Positions 1-12,842 are shown, counted from the stretch's first letter. The stretch is 64,000 nt of DNA from Hypoxylon rubiginosum (GCA_902806565.1 CADCXA010000056.1:310001-374000); one strand, 5' to 3'. Notes: generated by a model from the letters alone, not told the origin. Translations and numbers: made by a program.

Positions 1-1404
1 TGAACAGAGCATTGTCGAAAGCCCAAGGGTTGGAAATGAAGTTTCCATGGTGTGGAGTAGCTTGGGCGGACTTGCCCACGTGGTCCTGGTGTGAAAAACG
101 GTCATCGGGGACTCTGCTGACGCAGTTGATACCGTTCTTAAGAGATTCCCAGAAACCATCAAGGTCTGATCCGTTGGGAAGATCTAAACCGACACCAACG
201 ATGGCAATATCGTCCTCTGATTGGCGATAGTTAGAATGCAACTGGACCTCGGCATTCTCGTGAGAGACGTCTAACCTATCCAGCGTCTTCTTCGAGGAGA
301 CAAAAGAGGGAGGTACCAGCAGGTTCGGGCTGGGGCCATAAACCACCGCCACCCGTTTCTTCTGGTCGATGTCGATGGAGCGGAGAACACTTGTCCAGTC
401 ACAGTGCTTGACCAATATCATTTCCAGCACATGACGGGCCAGTGACTCGTGAGACGCAATAGTGGACAACTTCGAGCCGTCAAAGGAGCTAAACACGACT
501 TTGCGCAGATCATTAAAGGATGGAAGCGTGACGTTATGCTTCTGAAAATCATTTAGTATGGTACCCACAACAGGAGCCATTCGTTCTCCGCCATGATAGA
601 GGGCGTTGACATGAACGGGGCGCGCTACGCATGAGGTAGGCAGCTGAGACACAAATCTTTTCAACGCCGAGCTGGAGCCAGCGACGGTGATATTCGAGTC
701 GCGAAGGATCCCCGCAATGCTGATATGCGATTCGTTCTAGCAGGTAACTATTTAGCACTCGACTTAAATTGCTGATATTCTCTATCGGCATATCTGACCT
801 TTACCTCGGAATTGAAGGCTGAGACAAGTTGAGTAACTTGTGCCTGGTTTAGACCATTCAGACTGTACGTCCACGGAGAATGGTCTGTGTCTAAAACGCC
901 GAGTATTCTTCGTGAGTATTCTCCAGCACGAAAGCCCAGCCAGAATGCTGCTCGAAATGCCTGAACGCCATTGTCGACGAAGGCTTCGATGGTCGGCGAA
1001 GATGCGACGACGACTGAAGGAAGTATACCACTGCAGAATCCCGCCGTTCCATAGAGTCGACCGAACGCCTCTTGGTATACCGAGGCATCGGAAATCCTTG
1101 AGAGATACCGAAGTAACTGGAACAGGCAGAGTGTGGTTCCTTGGACGACGGGCTGGCTGCGACACTGCTCGGGCGGATCGAGTAAAGAGTCAGGGGTGGC
1201 AAAGTTGGAGAACAGTTGAGCCACATCGTCAATACCTTCTGCATATAGGGACGAAGCATCTTTAATGAGACACTTGTGGCACTTGTCCAATAGCTGTCTG
1301 GTATATGGGGATGCACAAACGTCCCCCTTGGCAACCGCCAAGGACCGATCCTGGAATAAACCGGACCATCCTTGGCCTCCGAACATATGAATTTCCGCCC
1401 CCAT
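1..1404 (-). CDS. Non-reducing polyketide synthase, N-terminal part (SAT and start of KS), cut by window edge
   Basis: Partial gene running off the left edge. The first exon (1404 to 805) and the second (736 to the edge) join in frame across a 68-nt intron (737-804, donor GTAAAG, acceptor CTAG). The protein starts MGAEIHMFGGQGWSGLF, a usual opening of a starter-unit ACP transacylase (SAT) domain. The SAT active-site motif GxCxG is present as GFCSG near residue 120, and a likely catalytic histidine lies in NALYHGG, so SAT looks functional. After a linker, DDIAIVGVGLDLPNGSDLDG opens a ketosynthase domain, and its text (PDDRFSHQDHVGK, then NPWAFDNALF) continues to position 1. Known for the family: SAT loads the starter acyl unit and the enzyme builds an unreduced, cyclised aromatic polyketide in the cytosol. 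Product template, ACP and release domains lie outside the window. It is divergent from the NRPS-like reductase and probably shares a promoter region with it. Confidence 0.93.
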
Positions 1405-2198
1405 ACCTAGGTTAAGCTAGATCGTATGTAAAGAGGCGTTGAAAGGAGGTTCTCTATGGGTAAATTCAGCAAGGTAGTTGTCCTTCCCAAGGATGAAATC
1501 CTTAGATGTAGCCTATACATAGCTACAATCGGTAATCCTTCGGACGAATGATGCAGCGGATACGATCTCCGACTGAAGATGGCCCGATGGACACCGAGTA
1601 ATCGTTTCTTCCCGAGAACGAGTAATCCAGTCTTATGTTATACCCGTGCCGTAGAACTCAGATCCCGTATTGTGTGGATGGAATAACTCGGTTGGTAATG
1701 TCTTACATGCCTGGGTTTAGCAGCTTACATACGCTCTAGGATTCTGGAGCAATCAACAGTCACGAACCTCACCCTTGTACAATTTCTACTATTTTGGGGT
1801 AGTTAGGGCAAAGGTAGCTTGGTTTAGCAGCTATAGACCTCACCGCCAAAGGTTTCGCATAGTATCGACTCGCTCACCTGTAAGTCTAACATTGCCGAAC
1901 TAGTTGAGCTCATAGCTGATTCTATATCTGCTTATCAGGGTTTTCGTTACAGTCTACGGTCAAGACTGGTCTCCATTCGGTATATTTATCCTACACGCAT
2001 CGTGATAACCCTGGAAACATTCGTTGCCACATTCGAGACTGTATATCCCAACGTAGGACTTTACTTGTTCAGGCAATCATCAACTAGCCACTCATGGGGC
2101 TTGGCTACTTCAATCATCATCAATATACGCCGACTAAGCCCCTTATATCCGATACACTAATTTTGCTACGCCGTAGCTACTGACAGCGACCGCCCCTC
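1405..2198. promoter_or_regulatory. Divergent intergenic region between NR-PKS and NRPS-like reductase
   Basis: A 794-bp non-coding stretch separates two biosynthetic genes that point away from each other, so it should hold both promoters. I see no open frame, repeat or RNA gene in it. Co-regulation of the two genes is inferred from the arrangement only; no recognised factor site could be assigned. Confidence 0.5.
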
Positions 2199-5100
2199 AT
2201 GTCAGAATTCCGAAGGGCACGGTTTCGCATGACGGCAGACTTCTCTGAAGACGAAGTCGGGAGCCTACCTGAGCTAATCCGGTTCAACGCCACACATAAC
2301 GGTTCTTGCACTTTTAGCTATCATTTGAACAAAAACGATGGTCCACCGATCGAAACGTCGTTCCAAGGATTGTGCAATGCCGTGGAAAATTGTATCTCGG
2401 AGATTTTCCATCTTCTCCCAGAGACCCAGTCGGCGAGAGTGGAAGAAGGGAAATTAATCACGGCAGAACCCGTCGCTATCTTTCTCGAGAGCGGCCTGAA
2501 TCTCTTTGTTCATATCGCTGCCTTGCTATGGGTTGGAATTCCCGTGCGTAACCATCTATTGGGGTCTATTATAGTATGCTAAGTAAGAATTCAAGGTCGT
2601 TGTCCTGTCGGCTCGACTGAGTGCTACCGGCATACACCATCTGTTAAACGAAACGGGGGCTCGAATAGTCCTCACTTCCCAACGGCTGTGGTCACAGGCG
2701 TCAGTTTCATCAACAGAGGCCGGTCGTGAAATCAAGACCCAATTTGTCCGGCCATGTAACTTTTCTCCCCGCGATGAAAGCGATCAGATACCTCTCGCGC
2801 CTATTGTGGAAAATAATTGCAACGCCTTTATTTCACACTCGTCTGGAACGACGGGCCTGCCGAAGCCCATCTATCACCCCCAGAGATATATCCTTGGATA
2901 TGCAGCATGCCACGAATTCGCCATCGATGAGGACGTCTCTGGCATAAACGTGTCGACTTTGCCTCTGTACCACGTAAGCTGTGTTGTCCATTATGCTTGT
3001 TATCACCGCCTCGGGAAATGCTAAACAGAAATGTAGGGCTTCGGTCTTCTGGCACCAATGTTGGCGTTATCGATCGGGATGCCGTGCTGTCTACCATCCC
3101 CGACCTCGGTGCCAACAGCTGAATCTACAATCGCACTCATTAAGGCTACCTCGGCAAGCTTCTTAATGACCGTACCATCCATTTTGGAAGACATGGCGGA
3201 AGATATGGCAGCAAACGCCTCTTCTCTGGTAGCCTTAGAACTTGTCGTCGCTGGGGGCGGACCCATGAAGCCAGAAGTCGCTGCACGATTGGTAAACCAC
3301 GGCGTGAACCTACTAAATCACTTTGGCGCAACTGAACTTGGTGCACTGGCCCCGATATTCAGGCCCAAATCCGATTACGACTGGCATTACCTTCGGCTCA
3401 GGCAAGATATGGGCCTTCAACTTTTGCCCGTGGATTCCGAGGATTCGGACGGAATCTTCAAGCTCGTGGCCCGTCCCGTCGGCCGTGATTCCGTGTTTAC
3501 GCTCCAGGACAGGCTCAAGCTCCGAGAAGGATCCACTCGAGATATCCGTCTTCTCGGAAGAAACGACGATACGATCGTCCTCGCGAATGGCGAAAAGGTC
3601 ATGCCCCAGATTCTAGAATCCATGTTGTCCGAGCTATCAGAGATAAGGACTGCCCTAGTCTTTGGGAACGCCCAGTTTGAGGTTGGAGTCCTGATAGAGC
3701 CGGCATCATCGAGTCTGAGTGACGCGGAGACCCTTACGAGCCGTGTCTGGGCCAAGATACTCGAAGTCAACCCAAGGCTCGATGCGCATGCGCGCGTTTT
3801 AGACCCCGGCGCAGTGCTAATTCTTCAAGGCGGCCGAAGGATTCCTCGCACCGACAAGGGGTCCGTTATGCGATCCGAGGCGTACCGAGTCTTTGAGTCT
3901 GAGATCAACTCGGTCTACACCCGCCTCGAGGCTGCCCAGTCAGGCGAGTTATCGGCATCTGAGAACAGTCTAGATATAGCGGATCTGGAGACTTCGTTAG
4001 GGAAACTGTTTGAAAAGTTTCTGCGTTTGCCTTCTGGGTGGGATTACCGAGATAATCTCTTCGAATTTGGCCTAGATTCCTTGAAAGCTACGCGACTGCA
4101 ACGCATCATCACCGCTCAGCTTGCCAGCATCCTCCCCGAGAGGCGTTTGCTGGACCGGCTTGTTTATCGCTACCCTAGCGTAAAAGGGATGGCGGATCGG
4201 ATCCGGGCATTGATAAATGGGAGTGCAGACGACCCGATAGTCTCCGATACCAATCTCATGAGCCAGCTGGTCGAGAGATTCTCATCAGCCATCTGTCCTT
4301 CTGGTGCGATTAGAAGAAGGGCCGTTGTGCTTCTAACAGGAAGCACCGGTAGTATTGGTTGCCACTTAGTCGCACATCTCGCGCAGCTTGAGGAAGTCGA
4401 AGAGCTAATATGTCTGAACCGGCCTACAACTGAAGCTGACGATATTGTTTCGGTGGATACTTTTGCTCGTCAAAAACGTGCCTTTGCCCGGCACGTCGTT
4501 CACATGCCAGAGGCAGCGTGGTCGAAGATGACATTCATCACTGCAGAAACACGAAAGACCAATGCTGGACTAGATAGTCATACATACCAGCAGTTATCGC
4601 GGAGAGTCACCCACATTGTTCATAACGCCTGGCCCATGGACTTTAACCGCCCCTTGTCCTCTTTCGAACCCCACTTCCAATCCTTGAAGAGTCTTCTGAA
4701 CCTCGCTCTTGCTATATCCTCGGCAACAAGGCGACGTGCTCGTTTCGTCTTCCATTCCTCCATTGCGGTAGCGGCTAATTACGTCAAGGTGACGGGAAAC
4801 ACCGTATCTATCCCCGAGGCCCCTATCGCAGACCCGGCTATTCCAAGTGAGATGGGATATGCGCAGGCAAAGTGGATATGCGAAAAGATCATAGAAAGGG
4901 CTACCCAAAAGTACGCAGACGAGTTGGATTGTTCGATTATCAGAATTGGCCAGATTGTCGGGTCGGCTTCACATGGTGTCTGGAACGCCAGCGAGCATGT
5001 TCCGGCATTGTTGAAAACAGCTCACAGCCTCCGCCAGCTGCCCAGCATTGAAGGCGTGAGTTTTTTTTCTTTCTTTTTGGATATTCCTCGTAATTTTTCA

Positions 5101-5585
5101 TGAATACAGCATTGAAACTGACCCTTCGCATACAGACTCTGTCTTGGCTTCCCGTCAACGTCGCCGCCGCCGCCATATCTGATATCGTGCTTCATGCTAG
5201 GGCCGGTCAGCTCGTGTACCATCTAGAGAATCCCCATCGCCAAAGCTGGAAAGACATTTTAGGCATCTTCAGAGATGCACTTTCTCTCGGCGGGGAGGTG
5301 GATAAGGTCATCCCTTTCGACAACTGGCTACAATTGGCGTGTGAAGCACGAAATGTGGAATCATCTTCAACATGTTATCCGGCAGTTGAGCTGCTTGATT
5401 TCCTGCAAACAGATTTCCAGCACCTCGGAGTTGGAGAGATCGTGTTAGATATGCGGGAGTCCAGAAAAATCAGCCAGACTCTAGAGCGAACCCTACCAAT
5501 GGGGGAGGACTTGATTCGACTATGTGTGGAATATTGGCAATCTATTGGGTTCTTGGACGTCAAGAGTGATACCGATCATCATTAG
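2199..5585 (+). CDS. NRPS-like carboxylic acid reductase (adenylation - carrier - reductase)
   Basis: Four exons (2199-2543, 2596-2973, 3037-5055, 5136-5585) give 1,063 residues in one frame. The adenylation domain has SSGTTGLPKP (ATP-binding loop) and HFGATELGALAP, followed by DIRLLGRNDDTIVLANGEKV. A carrier domain follows with FEFGLDSLKATRL, whose serine near residue 589 should carry phosphopantetheine. The C-terminal domain is a Rossmann-type thioester reductase: VVLLTGSTGSIGCHLVAHLA near residue 675 binds NADPH, and Tyr/Lys of GYAQAKW near 849 are catalytic. There is no condensation domain. Family knowledge: A-T-R enzymes activate a carboxylic acid, hold it as a thioester and release it as an aldehyde; A. 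terreus ATEG_03630, encoded beside a non-reducing PKS, reduces the aromatic acid made by that PKS. The divergent NR-PKS here makes the same role likely. The exact substrate is unknown. Confidence 0.92.
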
Positions 5586-6205
5586 TATCTGTTGTATAGA
5601 GCCCGTGACCTACCTAGGTACTCAGAATTTCTATGCCTTTGGGGCAATCGGTGCTGTGAGCCGAGTTATTTGGAGTCTTCTGAAAGTCGATCAAGTAATA
5701 TAGACTTCCCACAATCTCCACGTACAATGTTAACCACTCTTCAAGCGAAACAGCGTGGAATATTCCGTTCCTTCATCCTGTGATTCCATAAAAGACGAGC
5801 GAGCAAGCATATGAGCTGCATTTGGATGATACAAAAGAACGGGATCAATTATTCCAGTAATAAAACCCCTGAATGTTTTTAGCAGATCCTGCAATACTTT
5901 TCCAGCACATGTAAATGACGGTTTAGTTCTCTCAAGTACTGGCGCACTAGGCCCAGTAGCGAACGGTTAACCCGCCCCGTCAACGCGAGACAGGTGAGGT
6001 AATCGAAGGGGATGTAGCGAATTCATAAAGAACTTTCTCCAAGACCAATGTTTTCATTGCGGTTTTGAATGTTGAAAATGTGTTTCCCCTTCAGACGATC
6101 CGGAGACGGGGACATTCTCCGTTTCGAGCTGCAATATTGTTTCCCTACGCTCGGCTTGTTTCCCAAGAAGTCTAGCATTAGGCTACATGGACGAATTAGT
6201 TATCT
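5586..6205. other. Convergent intergenic region, no gene seen
   Basis: A 620-bp stretch between the 3' ends of the reductase and the MFS transporter. It should hold both polyadenylation regions. One palindrome ACCTAGGT lies at 5612-5619. No open frame with coding character was found. Confidence 0.5.
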
Positions 6206-8722
6206 TCATTGATCCCATCTGCGAGGCTTTTGGTTCGGACTTACCGTTAAGAAAACTCCAGATACCAGACACAACGCACCGCCGGCATATACAAGTACGA
6301 GCCTTTATAAGAAGTCATCGGTTAGCATATGAGTTCCACAATCCTCCTCTCGAACCAACGGTCAGCACTAACCCGTTCGTGATAGCATCAATCACAATGC
6401 CCTGTGCTTGTCTGTACAGGCCAGCCGGAAGAGAAGCTATAAGAGCCTCATCAATGCGTGTCACTATGCGAGTGACCTGTTCTAGCGAGTATCCAGGGCC
6501 GAGGATCTCTGCCACTCGCGGGACGGACAAGTTTTGAAAGATAGATTGACTGATGCTGAGACCTAAGGATGTACCACTAAGTTGTGCTATAGATCGACTA
6601 CCGTGTAAGCGAAACATACGCGACGATATATGCAAACTGCTGCAGCGATTCGGACTTACCGATGAGCATAAACGAGATCGCATTTTGGATCTCAGTAGGC
6701 TCTACCAAAGCTTGGGCGATCGCAAAGCCGGCTTGACTAAACGCACCGGTGCCAATACCAAGTACGACTTGCAGTCCGTAGATGGTGGCGTTGGTAGTAT
6801 CGACTGTCAGGCGACCTAAATAACCTGTGAGAAGAAAAGAAATGGTGTCAGGGGCTGATGGATGAACCCACTGAAGAAAACGCCTGACACCAGTACCAGT
6901 GCGCTTCCTGAGACGATCCAGACTTGATGATAACCCCAGGAACCCATGGCGTATCCATTAAAGATGATGGCTGCGACCAGAAATGCCACAAGAGGGAGAA
7001 GTTTTACACCTGCTTGGAGGGCAGTGTCACCCTGGTCCCTGTTAATCTGTTGTAATAGATATATCGGATGGCTGTAAACTTACTTGGGCGAACGGATAGT
7101 AAAGAGCCAGTAGGTACAGAGGGATGACTACGATTCCGCCAACGCTTGCTAGAGCACGGAAAGTAAATTAGCTGTGATGGTTCGGAGGATTCAAAGTAGA
7201 TTCGGAGCTGACCTTGGATTATAAACAGAAGCAGCAAGTCTTTCCTGGCAAAGAAATGAATAGGAAAAAGTCTAGTAGGCAGGGTAGTCCTAAAGAGCAG
7301 TAACTGCTGGAGCCAGAATGCAAAGAACAGAAAACCCGCTGCCCAGAACATGGACACGATGAACGCTCCATCCCAGGGGAACTGAGTTCCACCAAAGCTG
7401 ATGGCAGTGATACCAAGGACAAAAGCAGGTAAGCTCAGTCCAGCGCCGAGCCAGTCAATATTTTGCAAGGCCTTGACCGCGGATACGTCGAGAGGACGAG
7501 GCCGAAAGTTTGGCGTAAGAATAAGGAGTATAGGGGTAGAAACTGCGCCGATGATGAGGTTGATATAAAATGCCCAACGCCAGCCGGCAGAGCTGGTCAC
7601 GAAGGCGCCTCCAATGATAGGCCCGATAACAGTTCCTGCTCCCCAAGATAAACCGATATATCCTATGTATATGGGCGTCTTGGCAGGTTCTGAGAAGACC
7701 GAAAGGAGTGTTATAGCTCCTAGGTACATGCCATTACCCTACGTAGATATTTAGCTATACCCATTCACTTTACGATGGTAAAAATGGACCATCATGTCCT
7801 AAGATTGGGGACACTTTGCTTACACCCACGCCCGCAATAACTCGACCAACGATCAAGGCAGGCATCGTTGGAGCCGCACCGCAAAGAGCCGAAGCAGCGG
7901 CGAAGATGACGGTGAACTACAGATATTCAATGTGATTAACTGGGGTATAGCAGCATCTGCAGTGTGTACATGACTTACGGCGATGTATAACCATTTTGCA
8001 TCCAACGCGCTGTATAGACCGGTCAGGGGGAGTGCCGTAGCTGTACCGCCCAGTATGAATCTATGATGAGACAATATACGCATCAGTGGTGCTCTAGTTT
8101 CATAATGGCAGCCTCAGTGGCGTGCGAAGACACGCGTTGGCGTTGACCTACCCGACGGATATCCAGGGGAGATCGGCAAGGTTACCGAACTGTTGGACGA
8201 TGGCCTAGACAACGTCAAGAACGTTAGATTAGTCAAAAGATGTCCAAGAACTGGCTGGAATCCAAAGGAATATTTGGACACGGGTAAGACATACGGGCTG
8301 AATGACTGCCACGATAGTGTTGTCGATGGCATAGACAAATGTATTAATCAGTATAGCCACGACGACCAAGAACCACTAGTGCAAGGTACATAGCTTGTTA
8401 GTACATAAAGTATTATTATGACTAAGGGGGAGTTACGTACCCGTCCACCTTTGAGTCTAGGACTAGATTGAGTCACTTGGTCTCCTGAGTCGCCATTTGC
8501 CGCGTCTGAAAGCTCGTCCCTAGCGGCCATACTTGTTGTAGTTTCCATATTCACCGACGGGCCGTCGTATTGCGCTCGAATCGGCTGGATGGGGCCGAGT
8601 TTCTCGGTAGACTCTCCTTGACCAGAGGTAGGAGAATAACGCTGGTATGTCTGAGAGCCGCCAGTCTGAGTCGGTCGCGGAACGGCCTGTACATCTACAG
8701 ACTTTGACGACATTTCGTCCAT
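6206..8722 (-). CDS. MFS exporter, DHA2-like drug/toxin efflux family
   Basis: Eleven exons with ten introns of 47-91 nt can be joined in frame: 8722-8441, 8375-8295, 8204-8152, 8060-7979, 7916-7824, 7738-7213, 7148-7084, 7031-6872, 6824-6660, 6586-6373, 6302-6206. The product is 605 residues. The first ~95 residues are polar (Ser/Thr/Gln-rich, cytosolic). Then come multiple hydrophobic helices, beginning WFLVVVAILINTFVYAIDNT, with the family motifs ALIVGRVIAGVGGNGMYLGA and SWGAGTVIGPIIGGAFV and the inner-loop WRWAFYINL. Length and motifs fit 14-helix DHA2 transporters that export fungal secondary metabolites at the plasma membrane. The position between the reductase and an oxidase suggests export of the cluster product or self-protection. 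The last short exon (NGLVLVYAGGALCLVSGVFL) supplies the final helix and is easily missed. The substrate cannot be read from sequence. Confidence 0.9.
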
Positions 8723-9466
8723 TGCTTACCTAGAGATTGATAAAAACCTGTCAGATGTGAGTATTAGAACTAACATCTATATCCGTAAATGAGTTAATGC
8801 GATACTATGAAATGGTTGCATCTTCGGCATTCATTGATTTGTCAGTTTCGAGCAAGGGACTTATTGGACTCGTTCAGTTCTAATTTTAAAGTTACTCGGA
8901 TCCCCGAGGGCCGAGGCTGAATAGGGAGGGCTGACAGACTGAAGAGGGAGAGCTGACGGAAAAGAAGGCTGGACCACGTGGGAGCTGAAAATTAGGCAGC
9001 TGTAGGAGGAGGCGTGAGCTGAGAGGCGTTCTCATGAAACGAAATCCCATTACAGCTTTCTCAACACCATGCCTGAAATGGGCTTAACCACCTAGGACCT
9101 ATTATTCCTATCGACCTCGTGATATAGCCATTACGAAGCCCGTGACCATGACTACGGCCCGAACATGACCATGGCGCAAGGAGGACTCTCAGCCCTCCCT
9201 CCGTGGTCCAGACCAACGGGTTTTGGTTTTGGTGGCAGTGTTTGCCCTGGTATTCTAATTTTGGCAGATGAACATTCCCTTTGGGGATATCTGGAATTTG
9301 GGAACGCCGAAATCGATGTGATGGATTTTTATGCCTAAGTACGAGAGTGGATCGTATTTAAGGTGAGCTAAGGACATGTGTATGGCATGAAAATGAGAGA
9401 ACAGAGCCTTTGATACTATCATCATCCGATTTCCCCTGAGAATTTTAGCTTGCAGCATCAGACATC
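8723..9466. promoter_or_regulatory. Divergent intergenic region between MFS exporter and FAD-linked oxidase
   Basis: A 744-bp stretch with no coding frame, upstream of both flanking genes. It contains a purine-rich run with repeated GAGCTGA-like words (about 8930-9020) and one palindromic CACGTG at 8975-8980, a core bound by bHLH and bZIP-type factors. Regulation through it is inference. Confidence 0.45.
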
Positions 9467-11096
9467 ATGTTGACTCACCTGCATATCCAGGTATTGGGTG
9501 CGTTGCTCACTACTAGTCTGGCAGCACCCACAGACACGAAAATCACCAGCTTCAGAGAGCTTCAAAGACGAGACAACGCGACTGGTCTATCTGGTGTCGT
9601 CCCCGCGGCCGAGGTTCATACGTCCTCATGGTCTCAATGGGTCAGCGAGACAACACGTTGGTCCGCCTATAGTGCTCCAACGTTTGATTTGCTCTTTATT
9701 CCCAACGACGAACAGGATATTTCGGACGCTGTAAGTATGCCAAGATCCCGACAGCATGACCTCACTAATAGGAGAACCTCAGCTGGGCTACCTGTCAAGT
9801 CATGACATCCCTTATTTCGCTCAAGGTGGAGGACATGGTTACTCGCCCACGTTGTCTGTCATTCAGAATGCGGTCATGGTCAAGATGGAGCGCTTCGATT
9901 CGATTATTATGAATGATGACATGTCTGTGACTGTTGGCGGTGCTGTTCGATTTGGTTCACTGATCTCGGCTCTCCATGCTGCCGGCAGAGAGATGACTGT
10001 GGGATCGTGTATCTGCGTCGGTTCGACCGGCGCTATGCTGGGCGGTGGCCACGGACGACTTCAAGGAAAGCACGGCCTGACCAGTGATGCTCTCCGCAGT
10101 GTTCGCATGGTATTGTGGAACGGCACGATGATTGAAGCATCTGAGACGGTCAACTCCGATCTGTTCTGGGGACTTCGTGGGGCCGGCCACAATTTTGGTG
10201 TTGTTGTCGAGTCCACGTACGAGACATTCCCCCAGGAGAACGACGGCATGCATTACACCGCTGACATGGTGTTCACGGACGATTCTGTCGAAGGTGTCAT
10301 CGAAGTCATCAACTCTCTCATACCGAACCAAGATCGTGCTCTGGCTATGGACCTTATCTTCTTCGCCGATACGACAACGTTGGAGCCTGTCCTCTATCTG
10401 AACTTGGTTTACGCCGGGCCGCAAGCTGAAGGACAACGGTATGCGGATCTGTTTGCCTCCGGAGGCTCGGCGAACGGTACAGCCGGCACCGGCAAGGCAG
10501 GAAGCAATTCCACAGCGCCAATCACCCGTGTCTCCATCGATGCGTCTGAGGTGCCCTTTGATCGACTAGACAATGTCACTGCCGGAGGCACCATCACCGC
10601 TGCTTGCGCTACCGGCTCACGCCAAAACACGTATACGGCAAACCTGCGCAGTTTTGACGTGTCCACGGTCAGACAGCTGTATGATTCGTACGGTGCTTTC
10701 GTGAAAGCGAATCCCTTGGCCGCCGGTTCGCTGGTGCTAGTTGAAATCTTCGGCCAGGAGGGGGTTGAGGCAAAGCCGGACAACTTCTCGGCATATCCGA
10801 ACCGCGGTTTCTCCAATGCCCTCGCATTGCTCGAGATGATATATACGGACGACAGTGTGGCTAACGCGGCCGACACATGGGCACGTCAATGGCGCGACAC
10901 GCTGGCGAAGCCAGACATCTCAGGCTACCCACAGCAGCACGTGTATGAGAACTACGCACACGGAGATGAACCGCTAGAGGCCATATATGGATACGACGAA
11001 TGGCGAAAGGAGAGACTCACTACGTTGAAGAATGAGTTTGATCCTAAAGATAACTTTAACGGGTTCCATAACATTCCGCTTAAAGGGGGGTGGTAA
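9467..11096 (+). CDS. Secreted FAD-linked oxidase, berberine-bridge-enzyme type
   Basis: Two exons (9467-9730 and 9783-11096, 52-nt intron) encode 525 residues. An N-terminal signal peptide (MLTHLHIQVLGALLTTSLA) points to secretion or the secretory system. The PCMH-type FAD domain follows. FAQGGGHGYSP carries the histidine and GSCICVGSTGAMLGGGHG the cysteine expected for the double covalent 8-alpha-histidyl/6-S-cysteinyl flavin link. The dinucleotide region continues SDLFWGLRGAGHNFGVVVES. The C-terminus (YGYDEWRKERLTTLKNEFDP, then NFNGFHNIP) is the BBE tail. Several Asn-X-Ser/Thr sites fit a glycosylated extracellular protein. Such enzymes oxidise alcohols, sugars or phenols with O2, and in fungal clusters often perform ring closures or desaturations. 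It lies head-to-head with the MFS exporter. A paralogue sits at 62,058-63,802. Confidence 0.92.
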
Positions 11097-11678
11097 TGAG
11101 TTGGGGAACGTGGATTGTATTGATAGGGGTGTTCGAATGGTCATAGATAGAGGGGTGTTGGATAGAAGGGTCATAGATGGAAAGGTCTTGAATAGAAGGG
11201 TGATATCTGATAGTTGTTTTTCCATTAGTTCATTTGTATACGCGGACTGTACGCCTAGATTCTTTTAGCTTACCCGAGACCATTATAAAAGTAAGCATCT
11301 CCAATATCGTGTAACCGGTCCACCTGAGACAATGCAGTACTCCTCGGGGATTTCTTCTCTAATCAACAGTTTTGGTAAAAAGTAGGGGACAAAAATTCCG
11401 CTTGTGGTCACAGGCGGACAAGAAGTACCCGTTCACACTCTGACATGCGGCTTACACTCGTCTATGCAACCTGCAACCTGCAAGCCAAGCAAGGCAACAT
11501 CTTGGAAGATCCCATTGATATCGGGAAGCCCTAACGGTAGAAGCGTGTAACATCGGCCGATGAAGATGCGTACGCCTCAGTCGTTCTTACATCCCTCTTC
11601 ATATATGTATCTGATCTGTCTTTCGCATAGTTGCTTACCAGGTAAGCATCTGGTGACTAAACCACTCCAAAGTTCAAG
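11097..11678. other. Intergenic region with degenerate GT-rich repeats
   Basis: A 582-bp stretch between the oxidase stop and the Myb start. From about 11110 to 11210 it holds imperfect copies of words such as GGGTGTT, GATAGAAGGG and GTCATAGAT, which look like a decayed short tandem array in the oxidase 3' region. No gene is seen. Confidence 0.45.
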
Positions 11679-12842
11679 ATGCCTGTATCGCGATCATCAG
11701 ACAATAAGGACCGGCAAAGATGGACCGCCGAGCAAGACAGCATACTGGTCTCTGCTGTAGCTAGAGGTAATTCGTCTCTTGAACTGTCTCTAGATTGCGA
11801 GACCCATCATCTAACCAAAGAGCTCAAGTAAAGCTTCTACCGAGTCTAGCGACATCAACTGGCATCATGTCGCGAGCTACCTTCCGGGTAGGACCAACAA
11901 AGATTGCCGTAAGCGATGGCACTACAAGTTGGCGCACGACTTCCGGAAGGGTCCGTGGTCTGCCGAGGAAGACCAGAGATTACGGGACGCGGTCCAAAAA
12001 CACGACACGAAGTGGAACAAAGTATCGGCTGAAGTGGGTACCAGAAACGGAGACCAATGCTGGAAGCGGTGGAACGATAGTCTAGATCCGTCTATCGATC
12101 ATAGTCCGTGGAATGCGAACGAGGTCAGTTTAGAGCTCTACCCCATCTTCTACGGATCCTGAGACTAGTGTAGGATGCTGTGCTACTTCAAGCAGTCGAG
12201 ACATTGGGTAGAAATTGGAGCGACATCGTCAATCGGTACCTTGCGGGCCGGACAGCCTTGGCGGCCAAGAACAGGTTCTCCCTTCTCCATCGGCGAATAG
12301 AGGGCACACAAACCGCAGCGAAACCTAGAGAAAACGTAGAGATTTTATCGTCATCTTCGTCATCGACATCTACGTCGTCGAACGCGGTCGAAGACAACGA
12401 CTTCGACTTCATGGACTTGAACGGCGATGATGCCCTGTCGATAAGCCGGGATAACGGGCAAGAGACGACCGGGTATCTGAATACCCCGAATTTTGGTACG
12501 GACGTCATACTCGGCTTGACGGCTCCGCAGACTCTACCCTACCCGACGCCGAACTCCATACAGACCCCCACGAAAGAGGCCCACTCGCAATACCCCGACA
12601 TATTCGATTACACCTTTCGAAACGACATGGACACCTATAGGCCAATTACCGACCTAGGTGCCGCTGGATCTTCCGCAGACAAGCATGTGCCGGCTGACAG
12701 CTCCACGAGAGAGCTCACGATACGAGCAAAGTGCCGTTCGGACCGAGCCGAGAAAGTGATGGAATGCCTATCAAAGCTCGTCAACAATATGATGATGCAA
12801 GGGGATGTCAACGATGTCAACTTTTCGATCGTGGAGGCGTAG
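11679..12842 (+). CDS. Three-repeat Myb (R1R2R3) DNA-binding protein, probable regulator
   Basis: Three exons (11679-11766, 11834-12123, 12174-12842) give 348 residues. The first acceptor is TAAAG at 11833; this choice restores an unbroken Myb R1. Three SANT/Myb repeats are visible. R1 has [13 protein letters not shown], then [21 protein letters not shown]2 runs from [15 protein letters not shown] to [21 protein letters not shown]3 runs from [19 protein letters not shown] to [20 protein letters not shown]. The tryptophan spacing is typical of sequence-specific DNA binding. The C-terminal half is Ser/Asp-rich and disordered, with a serine tract near residue 185, as in activation regions. It is a nuclear factor; its place inside the cluster between oxidase and P450 makes a pathway-specific regulator plausible but unproven. 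No zinc-cluster factor is visible in the window. Confidence 0.88.

Noticed and set aside
737..804. Apparent stop codon and frame break inside the SAT domain of the NR-PKS
   Set aside because: A 68-nt intron with donor GTAAAG and acceptor CTAG restores the frame and the expected SAT text, so the gene is not broken here.
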